A DNA stretch of 64,000 nt from the NCBI RefSeq assembly GCF_020089495.2, contig NZ_JAIRCA020000001.1, positions 3,465-67,464 on the forward strand, in the 5' to 3' direction. The position numbers and the translations under genes are program-made. The stretch comes from Streptococcus mitis subsp. hohhotensis (GTDB lineage: Bacteria; Bacillota; Bacilli; Lactobacillales; Streptococcaceae). Position 1 is the first letter of the stretch. Every line of letters begins with the position of its first letter. The notes under the pieces are model-generated. The model worked only from the letters and a program-made list of their open reading frames with translations. It ran no database searches and had not been told where the DNA came from. This document shows, piece after piece, positions 50,260 through 63,043 of the stretch.

Positions 50260-50847
50260 ATGAACTACAATTTAAAATATCTCTTATCAGGAATATTTGT
50301 CCTAGTCTTTATAGGTTTCCTAGTCTGGATGCGTTATTTTAATCAGAAGAAGGAAGAAGAGCATTCGGATGTGTCTTTTGAAGCGAGGTTAGATAGTGAG
50401 GTCAAGGCCTTATATAAACAACTAGGATTGGGTGAGGAGCCTCATTATTTCTTAGCCTATCGCTACCTACATCCTTGGTTCAACTTGGCGATTTTACCAC
50501 CAACAGTTGAAATTTTCTTAACTAAAATAGCGCTGGTGATGGTAACTCCAGATGAACTACTGATAAGAAATCTTGGGAATGGGATGACTTTCATCAGTGA
50601 GCATCATCGTGATTTGTGGCAAGGACTTATCCGCATTCCAAAATCAGAGATGAAAGAATTTGAGATTCGTAACTGGAAAAAATTTTTTGTATTTGGCGAT
50701 TTTTTGACAATTAAAACAAGCCAACATAGCTATTATTTGCAGGTTAGAGATGATGGACTTCAAAAAGGAAGTCTCTCTAGCAAACATTTCTCAGACTTGA
50801 AACGACAAGATTTTTTAGGATTATTGACAGATAAAAGGACATTCTGA
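50260..50847 (+). CDS. Membrane-anchored protein of unknown function
   Basis: 195 residues starting MNYNLKYLL (AGGAGG 7 bp before ATG 50260; a GTG at 50257 is the alternative). One N-terminal membrane helix (LSGIFVLVFIGFLVWMRYF), then a soluble domain with alternating strands resembling PH-like or YcxB-like domains (MTPDELLIRNLGNGMTFISE). No assigned role; it lies just before the bacteriocin-transport genes. Confidence 0.65.
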   Translation: MNYNLKYLLSGIFVLVFIGFLVWMRYFNQKKEEEHSDVSFEARLDSEVKALYKQLGLGEEPHYFLAYRYLHPWFNLAILPPTVEIFLTKIALVMVTPDELLIRNLGNGMTFISEHHRDLWQGLIRIPKSEMKEFEIRNWKKFFVFGDFLTIKTSQHSYYLQVRDDGLQKGSLSSKHFSDLKRQDFLGLLTDKRTF

Positions 50848-50927
50848 TAGACAATTGCCCTAGTTGTTTATTGTAAACTTTACAAATGAGCTGTAAACAC
50901 TAGAATCCATTCAGAAAGGCAATTCCT

Positions 50928-51083
50928 ATGAAAAATAAAATTTTAATCATTGTTTATATTTTAGCCTCGCTAATCATCAGTTTTATAATCTTTTCACTTT
51001 TACATATCGACTTTAAATGGTGGACAACTTTAGCTATAAGTGCAGGATTTATTTACACCTATTTAAAATTTAGTAAAAAATAA
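50928..51083 (+). CDS. 51-residue two-helix membrane protein
   Basis: MKNKILIIVYILASLIISFI starts a protein with two membrane segments and a KFSKK end. AGAAAGG lies upstream of ATG 50928. Short proteins of this kind commonly accompany lactococcin-972-type transport genes, where they may give immunity; that is inference from position. Confidence 0.6.
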   Translation: MKNKILIIVYILASLIISFIIFSLLHIDFKWWTTLAISAGFIYTYLKFSKK

Positions 51084-51132
51084 AAAGTACCTGCACCTAT
51101 CTCGCTTTCGTCTCTTCACGGGAGGTATCTCT

Positions 51133-53241
51133 ATGAAAAAAATCAGTCATCTTTGTATGCTCCTGCTCTTACTGTGTACTACATTTTTTGTCCTGAATGT
51201 AAATGTTACAAGAGAAATAGTGCGGATTCAGGAGATGGGCAAGACAACTTATTCATTTGACTTGTACTTGAAAGATGTCACTAAACCGACAGAAACGATT
51301 CTCCAGTTTTTTGAAGAGGTTGCAAGTCAAGACAAGGTCTCTATTATCAAAGTAGATAATGGCGATGAGGCCGTCAAGGCTGGTGTTTTTGATAAGGAAA
51401 CCTTCCCCTATCAAGAGTTCGGTCTGACTTCTCTTGATTTTTCAAAGAATGAGAAGGGGGTCTACAGCAACCAGGATCTTCCCAATAATCTAGGAACCAT
51501 TCCCACCTTTTTAAAGGTGAAACTCATTCGACTCCAGACCTTTCAATCCTACATTGAGGATAAATCCCATACTGTAAATGGGCGCTACATGATTACCTCC
51601 AGCAAAGAGATAGATCGCGATACCATTCTACAAAAGTGGAGTGATTTTTTCCAGATAGATAAGACGATTTTATTAGAACCCACTTACCGAAGTCAGGTTG
51701 GAGTGCTAAATCAAGAGTTGTTACTATCTATCATTATCTTTATCTTGGCAATCTTGCTTGTGATTTTAATGACAGTTTATCAGCCGATGATGGAGATGAA
51801 ACGAGTGGGGGTTCAAAAGTTACTTGGTTTTCAAAGCAGGGCGATTTTAGCTGGTTTTGTAAAGACTAATTTTTATCTTCTCTTGGGTGGAAGTCTTGTC
51901 ATTGACTTGGGACTATTTTTAGTGCTGGACTACAGGCCAAAACTTCTGTTCCCAAGTTTACTCTTATCCCAATTTCTGCTTTTACAGTTGTATTTGTTCA
52001 TCAGTTGGCTGACCTACCTGATGATTCAGAAAATGACAGTTAGTTCCATGTTGAAAGGTTTTTCATCTGTCAAACTTGGTCTCATCTTCAATTATGTGAT
52101 GAAAATAGGAACAACTATTTTACTGACGGCCTTACTGATTGGGGTAGGCAGAAGTCTAGAACAAGAAAACAAAGAACTTGCTTATCAGAAACAGTGGGTA
52201 AGCCAAGGCAATTACCTGACCTTAGAAACCTTCAAACTCAATGATAACCTGTGGCAAGAAGAGCTAGCAGGGTCAGGGAAATCTACAGATTATTTCTATC
52301 AATTTTATCAAGACTTGCTAGCAAAAATACAAGTAAATTATGTTCGAAGTGCGAGTCTTCCTATCAAACCAGTCATCAAAGCTGAACAAGTGCAGAACTA
52401 CCAACTACCTGATAAGGTAGATGTTTACTATGCTAATAGCAATTTTCTAAAGAGCAAGGGATTCAAGTTACCAGATACCGGCACTAAAAAAGTTATTTTG
52501 ATGCCAGCCAGTGATAAAGGACAAGAAGGCAAGAATCAGTTCTTGGGAAAATCCATCGCCTATCTTTCTCTGAGGTATGAAGATCAGCAAAAGCAAACAA
52601 TAGAAGATATGGATGTAGAAATTGCTTACTATGAAGGAGATTGGTCTTTCTTCCCTTATAATAATGAGCGAAAGGAAAATCTCCACAATCCAATCATTAG
52701 TCTGGTAAATGATCAAGACATGATGTGGGAAGAAAAGACTCACTTGTCAACGACAGGTTTAAACAACCCGATGAAAGTTGAAAATACAGAACAAAATCAA
52801 AAAGTGATTACAGAGTTAGTCGATAACTTATCTGATGGTAGCTATTTAAAATTTTCATCGATTCAAGCAATTCAAGAGGGGATGGTTGATACCTATCGGG
52901 ATTCTGTTCGTAATTTTAACGTTCTTTTTGCCTTATTTGCTCTTCTCAGTATGATTGTCTCCTACTTTTTACTCGTTACCACTTTCTTGTTGAAGCGCAG
53001 GGATATCATTACCAAGAAGTTTATGGGGTGGAAACTGGTCGATCGCTATCGCCCTCTCCTCGTTCTGCTCTTGCTGGGCTATAGTCTTCCTCTTCTAGTA
53101 TTGATTTTCTTTGCCCATGCGTTCTTGCCATTCCTACTGTTTGCAGGTTTTACATGTCTGGATATACTGTTTGTGCTAGTTTTGGCTTCTAGGATGGAGA
53201 AAAGAAGCCTAGCAGAGTTATTGAAAGGGGGCATCTTATGA
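51133..53241 (+). CDS. Bacteriocin-associated integral membrane protein (lactococcin 972 group)
   Basis: 702 residues: an N-terminal membrane segment, a large outer domain, then three membrane segments near residues 195-320 and four at the C-terminus, an FtsX/MacB-like layout. It matches the seven-helix bacteriocin-associated family encoded beside lactococcin-972-type precursors. GGAGG precedes ATG. Coupled to the ATPase by a 4-bp overlap. Confidence 0.85.
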   Translation: MKKISHLCMLLLLLCTTFFVLNVNVTREIVRIQEMGKTTYSFDLYLKDVTKPTETILQFFEEVASQDKVSIIKVDNGDEAVKAGVFDKETFPYQEFGLTSLDFSKNEKGVYSNQDLPNNLGTIPTFLKVKLIRLQTFQSYIEDKSHTVNGRYMITSSKEIDRDTILQKWSDFFQIDKTILLEPTYRSQVGVLNQELLLSIIIFILAILLVILMTVYQPMMEMKRVGVQKLLGFQSRAILAGFVKTNFYLLLGGSLVIDLGLFLVLDYRPKLLFPSLLLSQFLLLQLYLFISWLTYLMIQKMTVSSMLKGFSSVKLGLIFNYVMKIGTTILLTALLIGVGRSLEQENKELAYQKQWVSQGNYLTLETFKLNDNLWQEELAGSGKSTDYFYQFYQDLLAKIQVNYVRSASLPIKPVIKAEQVQNYQLPDKVDVYYANSNFLKSKGFKLPDTGTKKVILMPASDKGQEGKNQFLGKSIAYLSLRYEDQQKQTIEDMDVEIAYYEGDWSFFPYNNERKENLHNPIISLVNDQDMMWEEKTHLSTTGLNNPMKVENTEQNQKVITELVDNLSDGSYLKFSSIQAIQEGMVDTYRDSVRNFNVLFALFALLSMIVSYFLLVTTFLLKRRDIITKKFMGWKLVDRYRPLLVLLLLGYSLPLLVLIFFAHAFLPFLLFAGFTCLDILFVLVLASRMEKRSLAELLKGGIL

Positions 53242-53879
53242 TTGAGTTGAAAAATATTACCAAAACCATTGGAGGAAAAGTGATTTTGGATAACTTGTCT
53301 CTCAGGATTGATCAGGGGGATTTAGTTGCTATCGTTGGAAAAAGTGGCAGTGGCAAGTCGACCTTGTTAAATTTATTAGGTTTGATAGATGGTGATTACA
53401 GCGGACGGTATGAGATTTTTGGTCAGACAAATCTAGCGGTCAATTCTGCTAAGTCGCAAACAATAATCCGTGAACATATCTCTTATCTATTTCAAAATTT
53501 TGCCCTGATTGATGATGAAACGGTCGAGTATAATCTCATGCTGGCACTGAAATATGTGAAATTGTCTAAGAAAGACAAGCTCAAAAAGGTGGAAGAGATT
53601 TTAGAGAGAGTAAGTTTGTCAGCTACTTTGCATCAAAAGGTCTCCGAGTTGTCTGGTGGGGAGCAACAACGAATTGCAGTTGCTAGAGCCATCTTAAAAC
53701 CCAGCCAGCTGATTTTAGCCGATGAACCAACAGGTTCTCTGGATCCTGAAAATAGAGACTTGGTCTTGAAGTTTCTCTTAGAGATGAATCGAGAGGGGAA
53801 AACAGTCATTATCGTGACCCACGATGCTTATGTAGCCCAACAATGTCATCGGATCATTGAATTGGGCGAGGGGAAATGA
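53238..53879 (+). CDS. Bacteriocin export ABC ATPase (lactococcin 972 group)
   Basis: 213 residues of LolD/MacB type: Walker A GKSGSGKSTLL, signature LSGGEQQRIAVARA, Walker B LILADEPTGSLDP and the His of IVTHD. It energises the preceding membrane protein. The precursor bacteriocin expected with this pair is not visible in the window. Confidence 0.9.
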   Translation: MIELKNITKTIGGKVILDNLSLRIDQGDLVAIVGKSGSGKSTLLNLLGLIDGDYSGRYEIFGQTNLAVNSAKSQTIIREHISYLFQNFALIDDETVEYNLMLALKYVKLSKKDKLKKVEEILERVSLSATLHQKVSELSGGEQQRIAVARAILKPSQLILADEPTGSLDPENRDLVLKFLLEMNREGKTVIIVTHDAYVAQQCHRIIELGEGK

Positions 53880-53944
53880 GTTCATTCAGCTCCTTTTGAC
53901 TGGCTGAATACTCATGTTTTTCAGAGAGAAATAGCATAAATACG

Positions 53945-53986
53945 CCTAGGAATGACATTTTTATGTAGTATTTCTAGGTTTTTTTG
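53945..53986 (+). terminator. Terminator after the bacteriocin-transport genes
   Basis: CCTAGGAAT (53945-53953) / ATTTCTAGG (53970-53978) with one wobble pair, then a run of eight T. Confidence 0.82.
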
Positions 53987-53991
53987 TTTCA

Positions 53992-54045
53992 AATTGAAAA
54001 ATTTTTCAATTTAGGCTTGACAAACGATGAGGATAGGAGTATTAT
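53992..54045 (+). promoter_or_regulatory. ARG box and promoter of the arginine operon
   Basis: ATTGAAAAATTTTTCAAT (53993-54010) is a perfect 18-bp palindrome that fits the ARG box WNTGAAWWWWWWTTCANW exactly. TTGACA (54017-54022), 17 bp, TATTAT (54040-54045) is a near-consensus promoter 6 bp further on. ArgR/AhrC control of the binding protein and argGH is therefore likely. Confidence 0.8.
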
Positions 54046-54085
54046 TTATACAACCAAAAAGAATAAACATAAAGGAGGCTTTGTT

Positions 54086-54892
54086 ATGAATAAGATGAAG
54101 AAGGTGTTGATGACGATGTTTGGTTTAGTGATGCTCCCCCTACTATTTGCTTGTAGTAACAATCAATCGGCTGGAATTGAAGCCATCAAGTCCAAAGGAA
54201 AATTGGTTGTAGCCCTCAATCCAGATTTTGCTCCATTTGAATACCAAAAAGTGGTTGATGGGAAAAATCAGATTGTGGGTTCAGATATCGAATTAGCCAA
54301 GGCTATCGCAACAGAACTAGGTGTCGAATTGGAACTATCTCCCATGAGTTTTGACAATGTACTGGCTAGTGTTCAATCAGGAAAAGCCGATCTTGCCATA
54401 TCTGGTGTTTCTAAGACAGATGAACGGAGCAAGGTGTTCGATTTTTCAATTCCCTACTATACTTCAAAAAATAAGCTCATTGTCAAAAAATCTGACTTTG
54501 CCACTTATCAGTCTGTCAACGACTTAGCGCAGAAAAAGGTCGGAGCACAGAAAGGTTCGATTCAAGAGACGATGGCGAAAGATTTGCTACAAAATTCTTC
54601 CCTCGTATCTCTGCCTAAAAATGGGAATTTAATCACAGATTTAAAATCAGGGCAAGTGGATGCAGTTATATTTGAAGAACCCGTTGCCAAGGGATTTGTG
54701 GAAAATAATCCTGATTTAGCAATCGCAGACCTCAATTTTGAAAAAGAGCAAGATGATTCCTACGCGGTCGCCATGAAAAAAGATAGCAAGGAATTGAAAG
54801 AGGCAGTCGATAAAACCATTCAAAAGTTGAAGGAGTCTGGAGAATTAGACAAACTCATCGAGGATGCATTTAAAGCGTCCATTGAAAAATAG
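54086..54892 (+). CDS. Amino-acid-binding lipoprotein (probably arginine)
   Basis: 268 residues starting [12 protein letters not shown] (AAAGGAGG upstream; the longer frame from 53984 is rejected since it spans the promoter). Signal peptide with lipobox LLFACS, then a polar amino-acid-binding fold ([56 protein letters not shown]). Its position after an ARG box and before argG suggests arginine or a precursor such as citrulline. No permease is adjacent. Confidence 0.88.
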   Translation: MNKMKKVLMTMFGLVMLPLLFACSNNQSAGIEAIKSKGKLVVALNPDFAPFEYQKVVDGKNQIVGSDIELAKAIATELGVELELSPMSFDNVLASVQSGKADLAISGVSKTDERSKVFDFSIPYYTSKNKLIVKKSDFATYQSVNDLAQKKVGAQKGSIQETMAKDLLQNSSLVSLPKNGNLITDLKSGQVDAVIFEEPVAKGFVENNPDLAIADLNFEKEQDDSYAVAMKKDSKELKEAVDKTIQKLKESGELDKLIEDAFKASIEK

Positions 54893-54908
54893 AAAGAAGG
54901 AAAAGAAC

Positions 54909-56105
54909 ATGAGTAAAGAAAAAGTAATTTTGGCCTATTCTGGCGGTTTAGACACATCAGTTGCTATTACCTGGTTAAAGAAAGACTATGATGTTGTTGC
55001 AGTTTGTATGGATGTGGGTGAAGGGAAAGACTTGGATTTCATCCATGATAAGGCTCTTAAGGTTGGGGCAGTCGAATCTTATGTCATTGATGTTAAGGAC
55101 GAATTTGCTACAGATTATGTGCTAGTGGCTCTCCAGTCACATGCCTATTATGAACAAAAGTATCCCTTGGTATCTGCCTTGAGCCGCCCTCTTATTTCTA
55201 AAAAATTGGTTGAAATCGCGCATCAGACAGGAGCGACTACAATTGCTCATGGTTGTACAGGTAAGGGGAATGACCAAGTACGTTTTGAAGTATCGATTGC
55301 AGCCTTGGATCCCAATTTAAAAGTAATTGCACCAGTTCGTGAATGGAAATGGTCTCGTGAGGAAGAAATTCACTATGCTAAGGAAAATGGGGTGCCTGTT
55401 CCTGCTGACCTTGACAATCCCTACTCTGTCGACCAAAATCTTTGGGGACGTGCCAATGAGTGTGGTATTTTGGAAAATCCATGGAATCAGGCTCCAGAAG
55501 AAGCCTTTGGCATCACATCTTCTCCAGAGGAAGCTCCAGACACGCCAGAATACATTGATATTGAGTTTAGTGAAGGTGTTCCAGTTTCCCTCAATGGAGA
55601 AGAGCTAAAATTGGCAGATTTGATTCAAAAACTCAATGAAATAGCTGGAAAACATGGGGTCGGACGAATTGACCACGTGGAAAATCGTTTGGTTGGGATT
55701 AAATCAAGAGAAATCTATGAATGCCCAGGTGCAGTGACTCTGCTGACAGCTCATAAGGAAATTGAGGACTTGACGCTTGTGAGAGAAGTGGCTCATTTTA
55801 AACCAATCATAGAAAATGAATTATCAAATCTCATTTATAATGCTTTGTGGTTTAGTCCAGCTACACAAGCCTTGATTGCTTATATTAAAGAGACTCAAAA
55901 AGTTGTCAATGGGACTGCAAAAGTTAAATTCTATAAGGGGAGCGCTCAGGTCGTGGCTCGGAAATCACCAAATTCACTTTATGATGAAAATTTGGCGACG
56001 TATACCAGTGCAGATACCTTTGACCAAGATGCGGCTGTTGGCTTTATTAAGTTGTGGGGACTTCCAACCAAGGTTCATTCTGAGGTTCAAAAAAGCGCCA
56101 AATAG
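54909..56105 (+). CDS. argG: Argininosuccinate synthase
   Basis: 398 residues. The PP-loop [15 protein letters not shown] binds [16 protein letters not shown] and [14 protein letters not shown] are family blocks. It joins citrulline and aspartate with ATP. Start MSKEKVI at 54909 (GAAGGAAAAG upstream). 16 bp after the lipoprotein gene and 28 bp before argH, in one ArgR-controlled unit. Confidence 0.97.
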   Translation: MSKEKVILAYSGGLDTSVAITWLKKDYDVVAVCMDVGEGKDLDFIHDKALKVGAVESYVIDVKDEFATDYVLVALQSHAYYEQKYPLVSALSRPLISKKLVEIAHQTGATTIAHGCTGKGNDQVRFEVSIAALDPNLKVIAPVREWKWSREEEIHYAKENGVPVPADLDNPYSVDQNLWGRANECGILENPWNQAPEEAFGITSSPEEAPDTPEYIDIEFSEGVPVSLNGEELKLADLIQKLNEIAGKHGVGRIDHVENRLVGIKSREIYECPGAVTLLTAHKEIEDLTLVREVAHFKPIIENELSNLIYNALWFSPATQALIAYIKETQKVVNGTAKVKFYKGSAQVVARKSPNSLYDENLATYTSADTFDQDAAVGFIKLWGLPTKVHSEVQKSAK

Positions 56106-56133
56106 GACGATTGACTAGAGAGGTGGATGTGAT

Positions 56134-57528
56134 ATGGCTAAGAATACAAAATTATGGGGTGGTCGCTTTGAAGGTACTGTCGAAGACTGGGTAGAGCGCT
56201 TTGGTGCGAGTATATCTTTTGACCAGAAATTAGCTAAATTTGACTTGATTGGTTCTTTGGCCCACGTTCAGATGTTGGGTCAGACGGGTATTTTGAGTTT
56301 GAATGAGTCAGAAAAGATTCAAGAAGGTTTGAAAGAGCTTTTAGAAGAGCTAGAGGCAGGCCAACTTGACTTTGATATCGCAAACGAAGATATTCACATG
56401 AATATGGAAGTATTGCTGACAGAAAAAATTGGTCCCCTTGCAGGGAAGTTACATACAGCTCGTTCTCGAAATGACCAAGTTGCGACAGATATGCACTTAT
56501 ATCTCAAGGAGCAACTAGGCCATGTCCTAGATAAACTGGCTCATCTCAAGGGTGTTTTATTAGACTTGGCGGAAAATCATGTGGAGACAATCATGCCGGG
56601 CTATACCCATCTGCAACATGCTCAGCCTATTAGTTTTGCCCACCACCTGATGGCTTACTACAATATGTTTCAGAGAGACAGTGAACGTTTTGAATTTAAC
56701 CAGAAGCATACAGACCTATGCCCTCTAGGTGCGGCAGCTTTGGCAGGGACGACTTTCCCCATTGATCGCCAATTGTCTAGCGATTTGTTAGAGTTTAAGC
56801 AACCTTATACAAATTCTTTGGATGCTGTTAGTGACCGCGATTTTATCTTAGAATTTCTGTCTAATGCCAGCATACTCATGATGCATATGAGCCGTTTTTG
56901 TGAAGAAATGATCAATTGGTGTAGTTTTGAGTACCAATTCATTACCTTGTCAGATACGTTTACAACAGGTTCCTCTATTATGCCCCAAAAGAAAAATCCA
57001 GATATGGCTGAGTTGATTCGAGGAAAGACTGGTAGAGTTTATGGGAATCTGTTTGGACTGTTGACAGTCATGAAGTCCTTGCCTTTAGCTTATAATAAGG
57101 ATTTGCAAGAGGATAAGGAAGGAATGTTTGATACGGTTGAAACGATTTTAAATTCCCTTGATGTGTTGGCAGGTATGTTATCCAGCTTGCAGGTGAACAA
57201 AGAAAAAATGCAAGAGTCTACAGAGAAGGACTTTTCAAATGCAACTGAGTTGGCAGATTATTTGGCAGGGAAAGGCTTGCCATTTAGAGAAGCTCATGAG
57301 GTTGTGGGAAGATTAGTGCTAGACTCTATCAAGTCTGCTAAAAATATTCAAGATTGGACTTTGGAGGAATTGCAAACCTATCATTCCCTCATTGCCGAGG
57401 ATATCTATGTCTACTTGCAACCTAAAACTGCTGTTCAAAGACGAAATTCTTTGGGAGGTACAGGATTTGACCAAGTGAAATACCAGATTGCAGTTGCTAA
57501 GAAAGCGAATGAAGCTAGAAAGTGCTAG
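56134..57528 (+). CDS. argH: Argininosuccinate lyase
   Basis: 464 residues. The fumarase-superfamily signature [12 protein letters not shown] and the catalytic region [17 protein letters not shown] and [11 protein letters not shown] are intact. It splits argininosuccinate to arginine and fumarate. With argG it lets the cell turn citrulline into arginine, but no ornithine carbamoyltransferase gene is in the window. Confidence 0.97.
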   Translation: MAKNTKLWGGRFEGTVEDWVERFGASISFDQKLAKFDLIGSLAHVQMLGQTGILSLNESEKIQEGLKELLEELEAGQLDFDIANEDIHMNMEVLLTEKIGPLAGKLHTARSRNDQVATDMHLYLKEQLGHVLDKLAHLKGVLLDLAENHVETIMPGYTHLQHAQPISFAHHLMAYYNMFQRDSERFEFNQKHTDLCPLGAAALAGTTFPIDRQLSSDLLEFKQPYTNSLDAVSDRDFILEFLSNASILMMHMSRFCEEMINWCSFEYQFITLSDTFTTGSSIMPQKKNPDMAELIRGKTGRVYGNLFGLLTVMKSLPLAYNKDLQEDKEGMFDTVETILNSLDVLAGMLSSLQVNKEKMQESTEKDFSNATELADYLAGKGLPFREAHEVVGRLVLDSIKSAKNIQDWTLEELQTYHSLIAEDIYVYLQPKTAVQRRNSLGGTGFDQVKYQIAVAKKANEARKC

Positions 57529-57574
57529 ATTGATAGGTTCAGAATAAGAGGTTGGTCGATTGACAGCCTCTTTC

Positions 57575-58805
<1,231 letters not shown>

Positions 58806-58945
58806 ATTGACAAATTTTCTCAATTTGCTACAATAATAACAGCAATAGAAATGATGGTCAAAGCTCATGGATGTTGCAGGCTTTTTTGTCCTGCACTTCT
58901 TTGGAGTTTTGACTGTTTTTGTGTCGTTTAAGGGAAAGGACAAGA

Positions 58946-59401
58946 ATGACTCAGCAAGACTTTCGGACAAAAGTAGACAATACGGTTTTTGGTGTTCGGG
59001 CGACAGCTTTGATTCTTCAAAATCGCAAGCTTCTAGTCACCAAAGATAAGGGCAAGTATTACACAATTGGTGGTGCGATTCAAGTCAATGAAAGCACGGA
59101 AGACGCGGTAGTCCGTGAAGTGAGGGAAGAACTGGGTGTCAAAGCTCAAGCTGGCCAGCTAGCTTTTGTTGTTGAAAATCGTTTTGAACAGGACGGTGTT
59201 TCCTATCACAATATCGAGTTTCATTATCTGGTGGACTTGCTGGAAGATGCCCCATTGACCATGCAGGAAGATGAGAAAAGGCAGCCCTGTGAGTGGATTG
59301 ACTTAGACAAGCTTAAGGGTATCAATCTAGTTCCAGCCTTTCTAAAAACAGCCCTACCAGATTGGGGCGGCCAACTAAGACACATTCATTTTGAGGAATA
59401 G
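58946..59401 (+). CDS. Nudix hydrolase
   Basis: 151 residues; start MTQQDFRTKVD at 58946 behind AAAGGA. Nudix box GAIQVNESTEDAVVREVREE followed by LGV is intact. It cleaves a nucleoside diphosphate linked to some group; the substrate cannot be told. It lies 9 bp before mnmG, conserved in pneumococcus. Confidence 0.92.
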   Translation: MTQQDFRTKVDNTVFGVRATALILQNRKLLVTKDKGKYYTIGGAIQVNESTEDAVVREVREELGVKAQAGQLAFVVENRFEQDGVSYHNIEFHYLVDLLEDAPLTMQEDEKRQPCEWIDLDKLKGINLVPAFLKTALPDWGGQLRHIHFEE

Positions 59402-59410
59402 GAGAGAAAT

Positions 59411-61324
59411 ATGACTTATCATTTTACTGAAGAATACGATATTATTGTAATCGGTGCGGGACACGCTGGGGTCGAGGCTTCCTTGGCCGCTAGCCGTATG
59501 GGTTGTAAGGTCTTACTTGCGACCATCAACATTGAAATGCTGGCTTTCATGCCTTGTAACCCCTCTATCGGTGGTTCTGCCAAAGGGATTGTCGTGCGTG
59601 AAGTTGATGCCCTCGGTGGCGAGATGGCCAAAACCATTGACAAGACTTACATCCAGATGAAGATGCTCAACACAGGGAAGGGTCCAGCTGTCCGTGCCCT
59701 TCGTGCGCAGGCTGACAAGGAGCTTTACTCTAAGGAAATGCGCAAGACAGTTGAAAATCAAGAGAATCTGACCCTTCGTCAAACCATGATTGATGAGATT
59801 TTGGTGGAAGACGGCAAAGTTGTCGGTGTTCGTACAGCGACCCATCAAGAATATGCTGCTAAGGCCGTTATCGTGACGACAGGGACGGCCCTCCGTGGGG
59901 AAATTATCATCGGTGACCTCAAGTACTCATCAGGTCCTAACCACAGTTTGGCTTCTATTAACCTTGCTGACAATCTCAAGGAACTGGGCCTCGAAATCGG
60001 TCGTTTCAAGACAGGAACCCCTCCACGTGTCAAGGCTTCTTCTATCAATTACGATGTGACAGAAATTCAGCCAGGAGACGAAGCGCCTAATCATTTCTCA
60101 TACACTTCACGTGATGAGGATTATGTCAAGGATCAGGTGCCATGCTGGTTGACCTATACCAATGGTACCAGTCATGAGATTATCCAAAACAACCTCCACC
60201 GTGCACCTATGTTTACAGGTGTGGTTAAGGGAGTGGGACCTCGTTACTGTCCGTCGATTGAAGACAAGATTGTGCGCTTTGCGGACAAGGAACGCCACCA
60301 ACTCTTCCTAGAGCCAGAAGGGCGCAATACTGAGGAAGTCTATGTTCAAGGACTTTCAACCAGTCTGCCTGAGGATGTCCAGCGTGACTTGGTTCATTCC
60401 ATCAAAGGTTTGGAAAATGCAGAGATGATGCGGACAGGTTATGCCATTGAGTATGATATGGTCTTGCCTCATCAGTTGCGTGCGACTCTGGAAACCAAGA
60501 AAATCTCCGGACTTTTCACTGCTGGTCAGACAAATGGAACATCAGGTTATGAAGAAGCTGCTGGCCAAGGGATTATCGCGGGTATCAATGCGGCTCTGAA
60601 AATCCAAGGTAAACCTGAGTTGATTCTAAAACGAAGTGACGGTTATATCGGGGTGATGATTGACGACTTGGTGACCAAGGGAACCATTGAACCTTACCGT
60701 CTCTTGACCAGTCGTGCTGAATACCGTCTCATCCTCCGTCATGACAATGCCGATATGCGTTTGACAGAGATGGGACGCGAGATTGGACTTGTGGACGATG
60801 AACGCTGGGCTCGTTTTGAAATCAAGAAAAATCAATTTGTCAATGAGATGAAGCGCCTAGACAGTATCAAACTCAAGCCAGTCAAGGAAACCAATGCCAA
60901 GGTTGAGGAGATGGGCTTCAAGCCGTTGACAGATGCGGTGACAGCCAAAGAATTCCTTCGCCGTCCAGAAGTGTCTTACCAAGATGTGGTGGCTTTCATC
61001 GGACCAGCTGCAGAGGACTTGGATGACAAGATTATCGAATTGATTGAAACAGAAATCAAGTACGAAGGCTATATTTCCAAAGCCATGGATCAGGTAGCCA
61101 AGATGAAACGCATGGAAGAAAAACGCATTCCAGCCAATATTGACTGGGATGACATTGACTCTATCGCAACGGAAGCTCGTCAGAAGTTCAAACTCATCAA
61201 TCCAGAAACCATCGGCCAAGCCAGCCGTATTTCGGGAGTAAACCCAGCAGATATTTCTATTTTGATGGTGTATCTGGAAGGTAAAAATCGTAGTATTTCT
61301 AAAAATCAAGAAAAGAAAGCATAG
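59411..61324 (+). CDS. mnmG: tRNA uridine-5-carboxymethylaminomethyl synthesis enzyme
   Basis: 637 residues: FAD site [36 protein letters not shown] and the C-terminal helical domain ([17 protein letters not shown]). With MnmE it installs the cmnm5 group on U34. GGAGAG precedes ATG. Confidence 0.98.
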   Translation: MTYHFTEEYDIIVIGAGHAGVEASLAASRMGCKVLLATINIEMLAFMPCNPSIGGSAKGIVVREVDALGGEMAKTIDKTYIQMKMLNTGKGPAVRALRAQADKELYSKEMRKTVENQENLTLRQTMIDEILVEDGKVVGVRTATHQEYAAKAVIVTTGTALRGEIIIGDLKYSSGPNHSLASINLADNLKELGLEIGRFKTGTPPRVKASSINYDVTEIQPGDEAPNHFSYTSRDEDYVKDQVPCWLTYTNGTSHEIIQNNLHRAPMFTGVVKGVGPRYCPSIEDKIVRFADKERHQLFLEPEGRNTEEVYVQGLSTSLPEDVQRDLVHSIKGLENAEMMRTGYAIEYDMVLPHQLRATLETKKISGLFTAGQTNGTSGYEEAAGQGIIAGINAALKIQGKPELILKRSDGYIGVMIDDLVTKGTIEPYRLLTSRAEYRLILRHDNADMRLTEMGREIGLVDDERWARFEIKKNQFVNEMKRLDSIKLKPVKETNAKVEEMGFKPLTDAVTAKEFLRRPEVSYQDVVAFIGPAAEDLDDKIIELIETEIKYEGYISKAMDQVAKMKRMEEKRIPANIDWDDIDSIATEARQKFKLINPETIGQASRISGVNPADISILMVYLEGKNRSISKNQEKKA

Positions 61325-61327
61325 AGA

Positions 61328-61357
61328 AAAACAGCTCCGAAAAATCGGGGCTGTTTT
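61328..61357. terminator. Bidirectional terminator between mnmG and rnjA
   Basis: AAACAGCTCCGA / TCGGGGCTGTTTT with A and T tracts on the two sides. Confidence 0.9.
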
Positions 61358-61362
61358 ATGAT

Positions 61363-63042
61363 TTATTCTTCATCTGGTGTGAGGATCATCGGGATAATAA
61401 TCGGTTCACGTTCTGTATTTTCATAGAGGAAGGGGCGAATAGCGTTGACAATGGCACCGTTGACAGATTGCACGCTAGCATCCTTGTTTTTCAGTGCGAT
61501 ACGAATGGCATTGAAGAGGATACGCTGGCTTTGGCGAATCAAGTCGCCAGACTCTCTCATGTAGACAAAGCCTCGGCTGAGGATGTCTGGACCAGATAGA
61601 ATCATCTGCGATTTGAAGTCAACAGTTGCGACTGCCAGAACGACACCGTCTTCAGATAGATCGCGACGATCTTTGAGGACCGCAGCGCCGATTTCACCGA
61701 TACGATTTCCATCGACATAGATGTCTTGGGCATTGAAATGACCTGCGATACGAGCTGAGTCAGCAGTAAGGGCAAGCACATCACCATTGCTCATGATAAA
61801 GATATTGTCCTTTTCAACACCAGTATCCACCGCTAGTCCAGCGTGAACTTTTTGCATGCGGTATTCACCGTGGACAGGCATGAAGTATTTTGGCTTAATC
61901 AAGCGGAGCATAAGTTTTTGCTCTTGCTGGCCACCGTGTCCAGATGTATGGATATTGTTAACCTTACCGTGGATAACTTCGACACCAGCTTCTGAAATGA
62001 TGTTAATCAGCTTGTTGACGCTAGTCGTATTTCCAGGGATTGGACTTGAAGAGAAGATAACGGTATCACCTGGTTGGAGTTGTACCTGACGGTGGGTTCC
62101 GTTGGCGATACGAGAGAGGGCTGCCATAGGTTCACCCTGACTACCTGTACAGAGGATCAGAATTTCTCCTGCAGGGTAGTCTTTGATTTCATTTGGCTCG
62201 ATAAAGGTTCCCTTAGGAGCTTTGATGTAGCCAAGCTCAATTCCGTTGACAATGGCCTTTTCCATAGAACGACCAAAGACTGCAATCTTACGTCCAGTCT
62301 TAACAGCGGCTTCTGTTGCTTGCTGGAGACGGAAGATATTTGAGGCAAAGGATGCAAAGATGATACGTCCCTCTATGCCTTGGATAATCTTCATGATGGA
62401 CTGGCCAACGACTTTTTCAGAGTTGGTAAAGGTTGGAATTTCTGCATTTGTCGAGTCAGACAGGAGACAGAGTACACCTTCTTCACCAAGAGCTGCCATA
62501 CGGTGCAAATCTGCTGGTTCACCAACTGGTGTTAAGTCAAACTTGAAGTCACCCGTACAGACAATTTTCCCTTGAGGAGTATGAATGACAATCCCCAAAG
62601 GCTCTGGAATAGAGTGAGTCGTTCTAAAGAAAGTTGCCTTGAGATTTTTAAAGGTCAACTCAGTGTTGTGGTTGATTTCGTAAAGTTTGGCGTTGCGCAA
62701 GAGACCGTGTTCTTCGAGTTTCCCACGGATCAAAGCCAAGGCAAGTGGTCCAGCATAGATAGGGACATTTGCTTGCTTGAGCAGGAATGGAATCCCACCG
62801 ATGTGGTCCTCGTGTCCGTGTGTGATCAAAACAGCCTTGACGCGGTCGATATTGTCTACTATGTAAGAGTAGTCAGGGATAACATAGTCGATACCAAGCA
62901 AGTCATCTTCTGGGAATTTAATCCCAGCATCGACGATGATAATCTCGTCTTGGTATTCAATTCCGTATGTGTTTTTCCCGATTTCTCCCAGACCACCGAT
63001 GGCAAAAACGCCAACTTCTTCAGGTTTAAGAGTATAGGCCAT
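61363..63042 (-). CDS. rnjA: Ribonuclease J1
   Basis: 559 residues. Metallo-beta-lactamase zinc motif HGHEDHIGG, beta-CASP region ([20 protein letters not shown]) and the C-terminal dimerisation domain. It has 5'-3' exonuclease and endonuclease activity in mRNA decay and maturation. Coupled to rpoY: the rpoY stop lies 1 bp before the rnjA start. Confidence 0.97.
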   Translation of the reverse strand: MAYTLKPEEVGVFAIGGLGEIGKNTYGIEYQDEIIIVDAGIKFPEDDLLGIDYVIPDYSYIVDNIDRVKAVLITHGHEDHIGGIPFLLKQANVPIYAGPLALALIRGKLEEHGLLRNAKLYEINHNTELTFKNLKATFFRTTHSIPEPLGIVIHTPQGKIVCTGDFKFDLTPVGEPADLHRMAALGEEGVLCLLSDSTNAEIPTFTNSEKVVGQSIMKIIQGIEGRIIFASFASNIFRLQQATEAAVKTGRKIAVFGRSMEKAIVNGIELGYIKAPKGTFIEPNEIKDYPAGEILILCTGSQGEPMAALSRIANGTHRQVQLQPGDTVIFSSSPIPGNTTSVNKLINIISEAGVEVIHGKVNNIHTSGHGGQQEQKLMLRLIKPKYFMPVHGEYRMQKVHAGLAVDTGVEKDNIFIMSNGDVLALTADSARIAGHFNAQDIYVDGNRIGEIGAAVLKDRRDLSEDGVVLAVATVDFKSQMILSGPDILSRGFVYMRESGDLIRQSQRILFNAIRIALKNKDASVQSVNGAIVNAIRPFLYENTEREPIIIPMILTPDEE

Positions 63043-63043
63043 A

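Noticed and set aside
58867-59049. 60-codon ORF before the Nudix gene
   Set aside because: It overlaps the Nudix gene in another frame and starts inside an mnmA-terminator-like hairpin (TGCAGG..CCTGCA).
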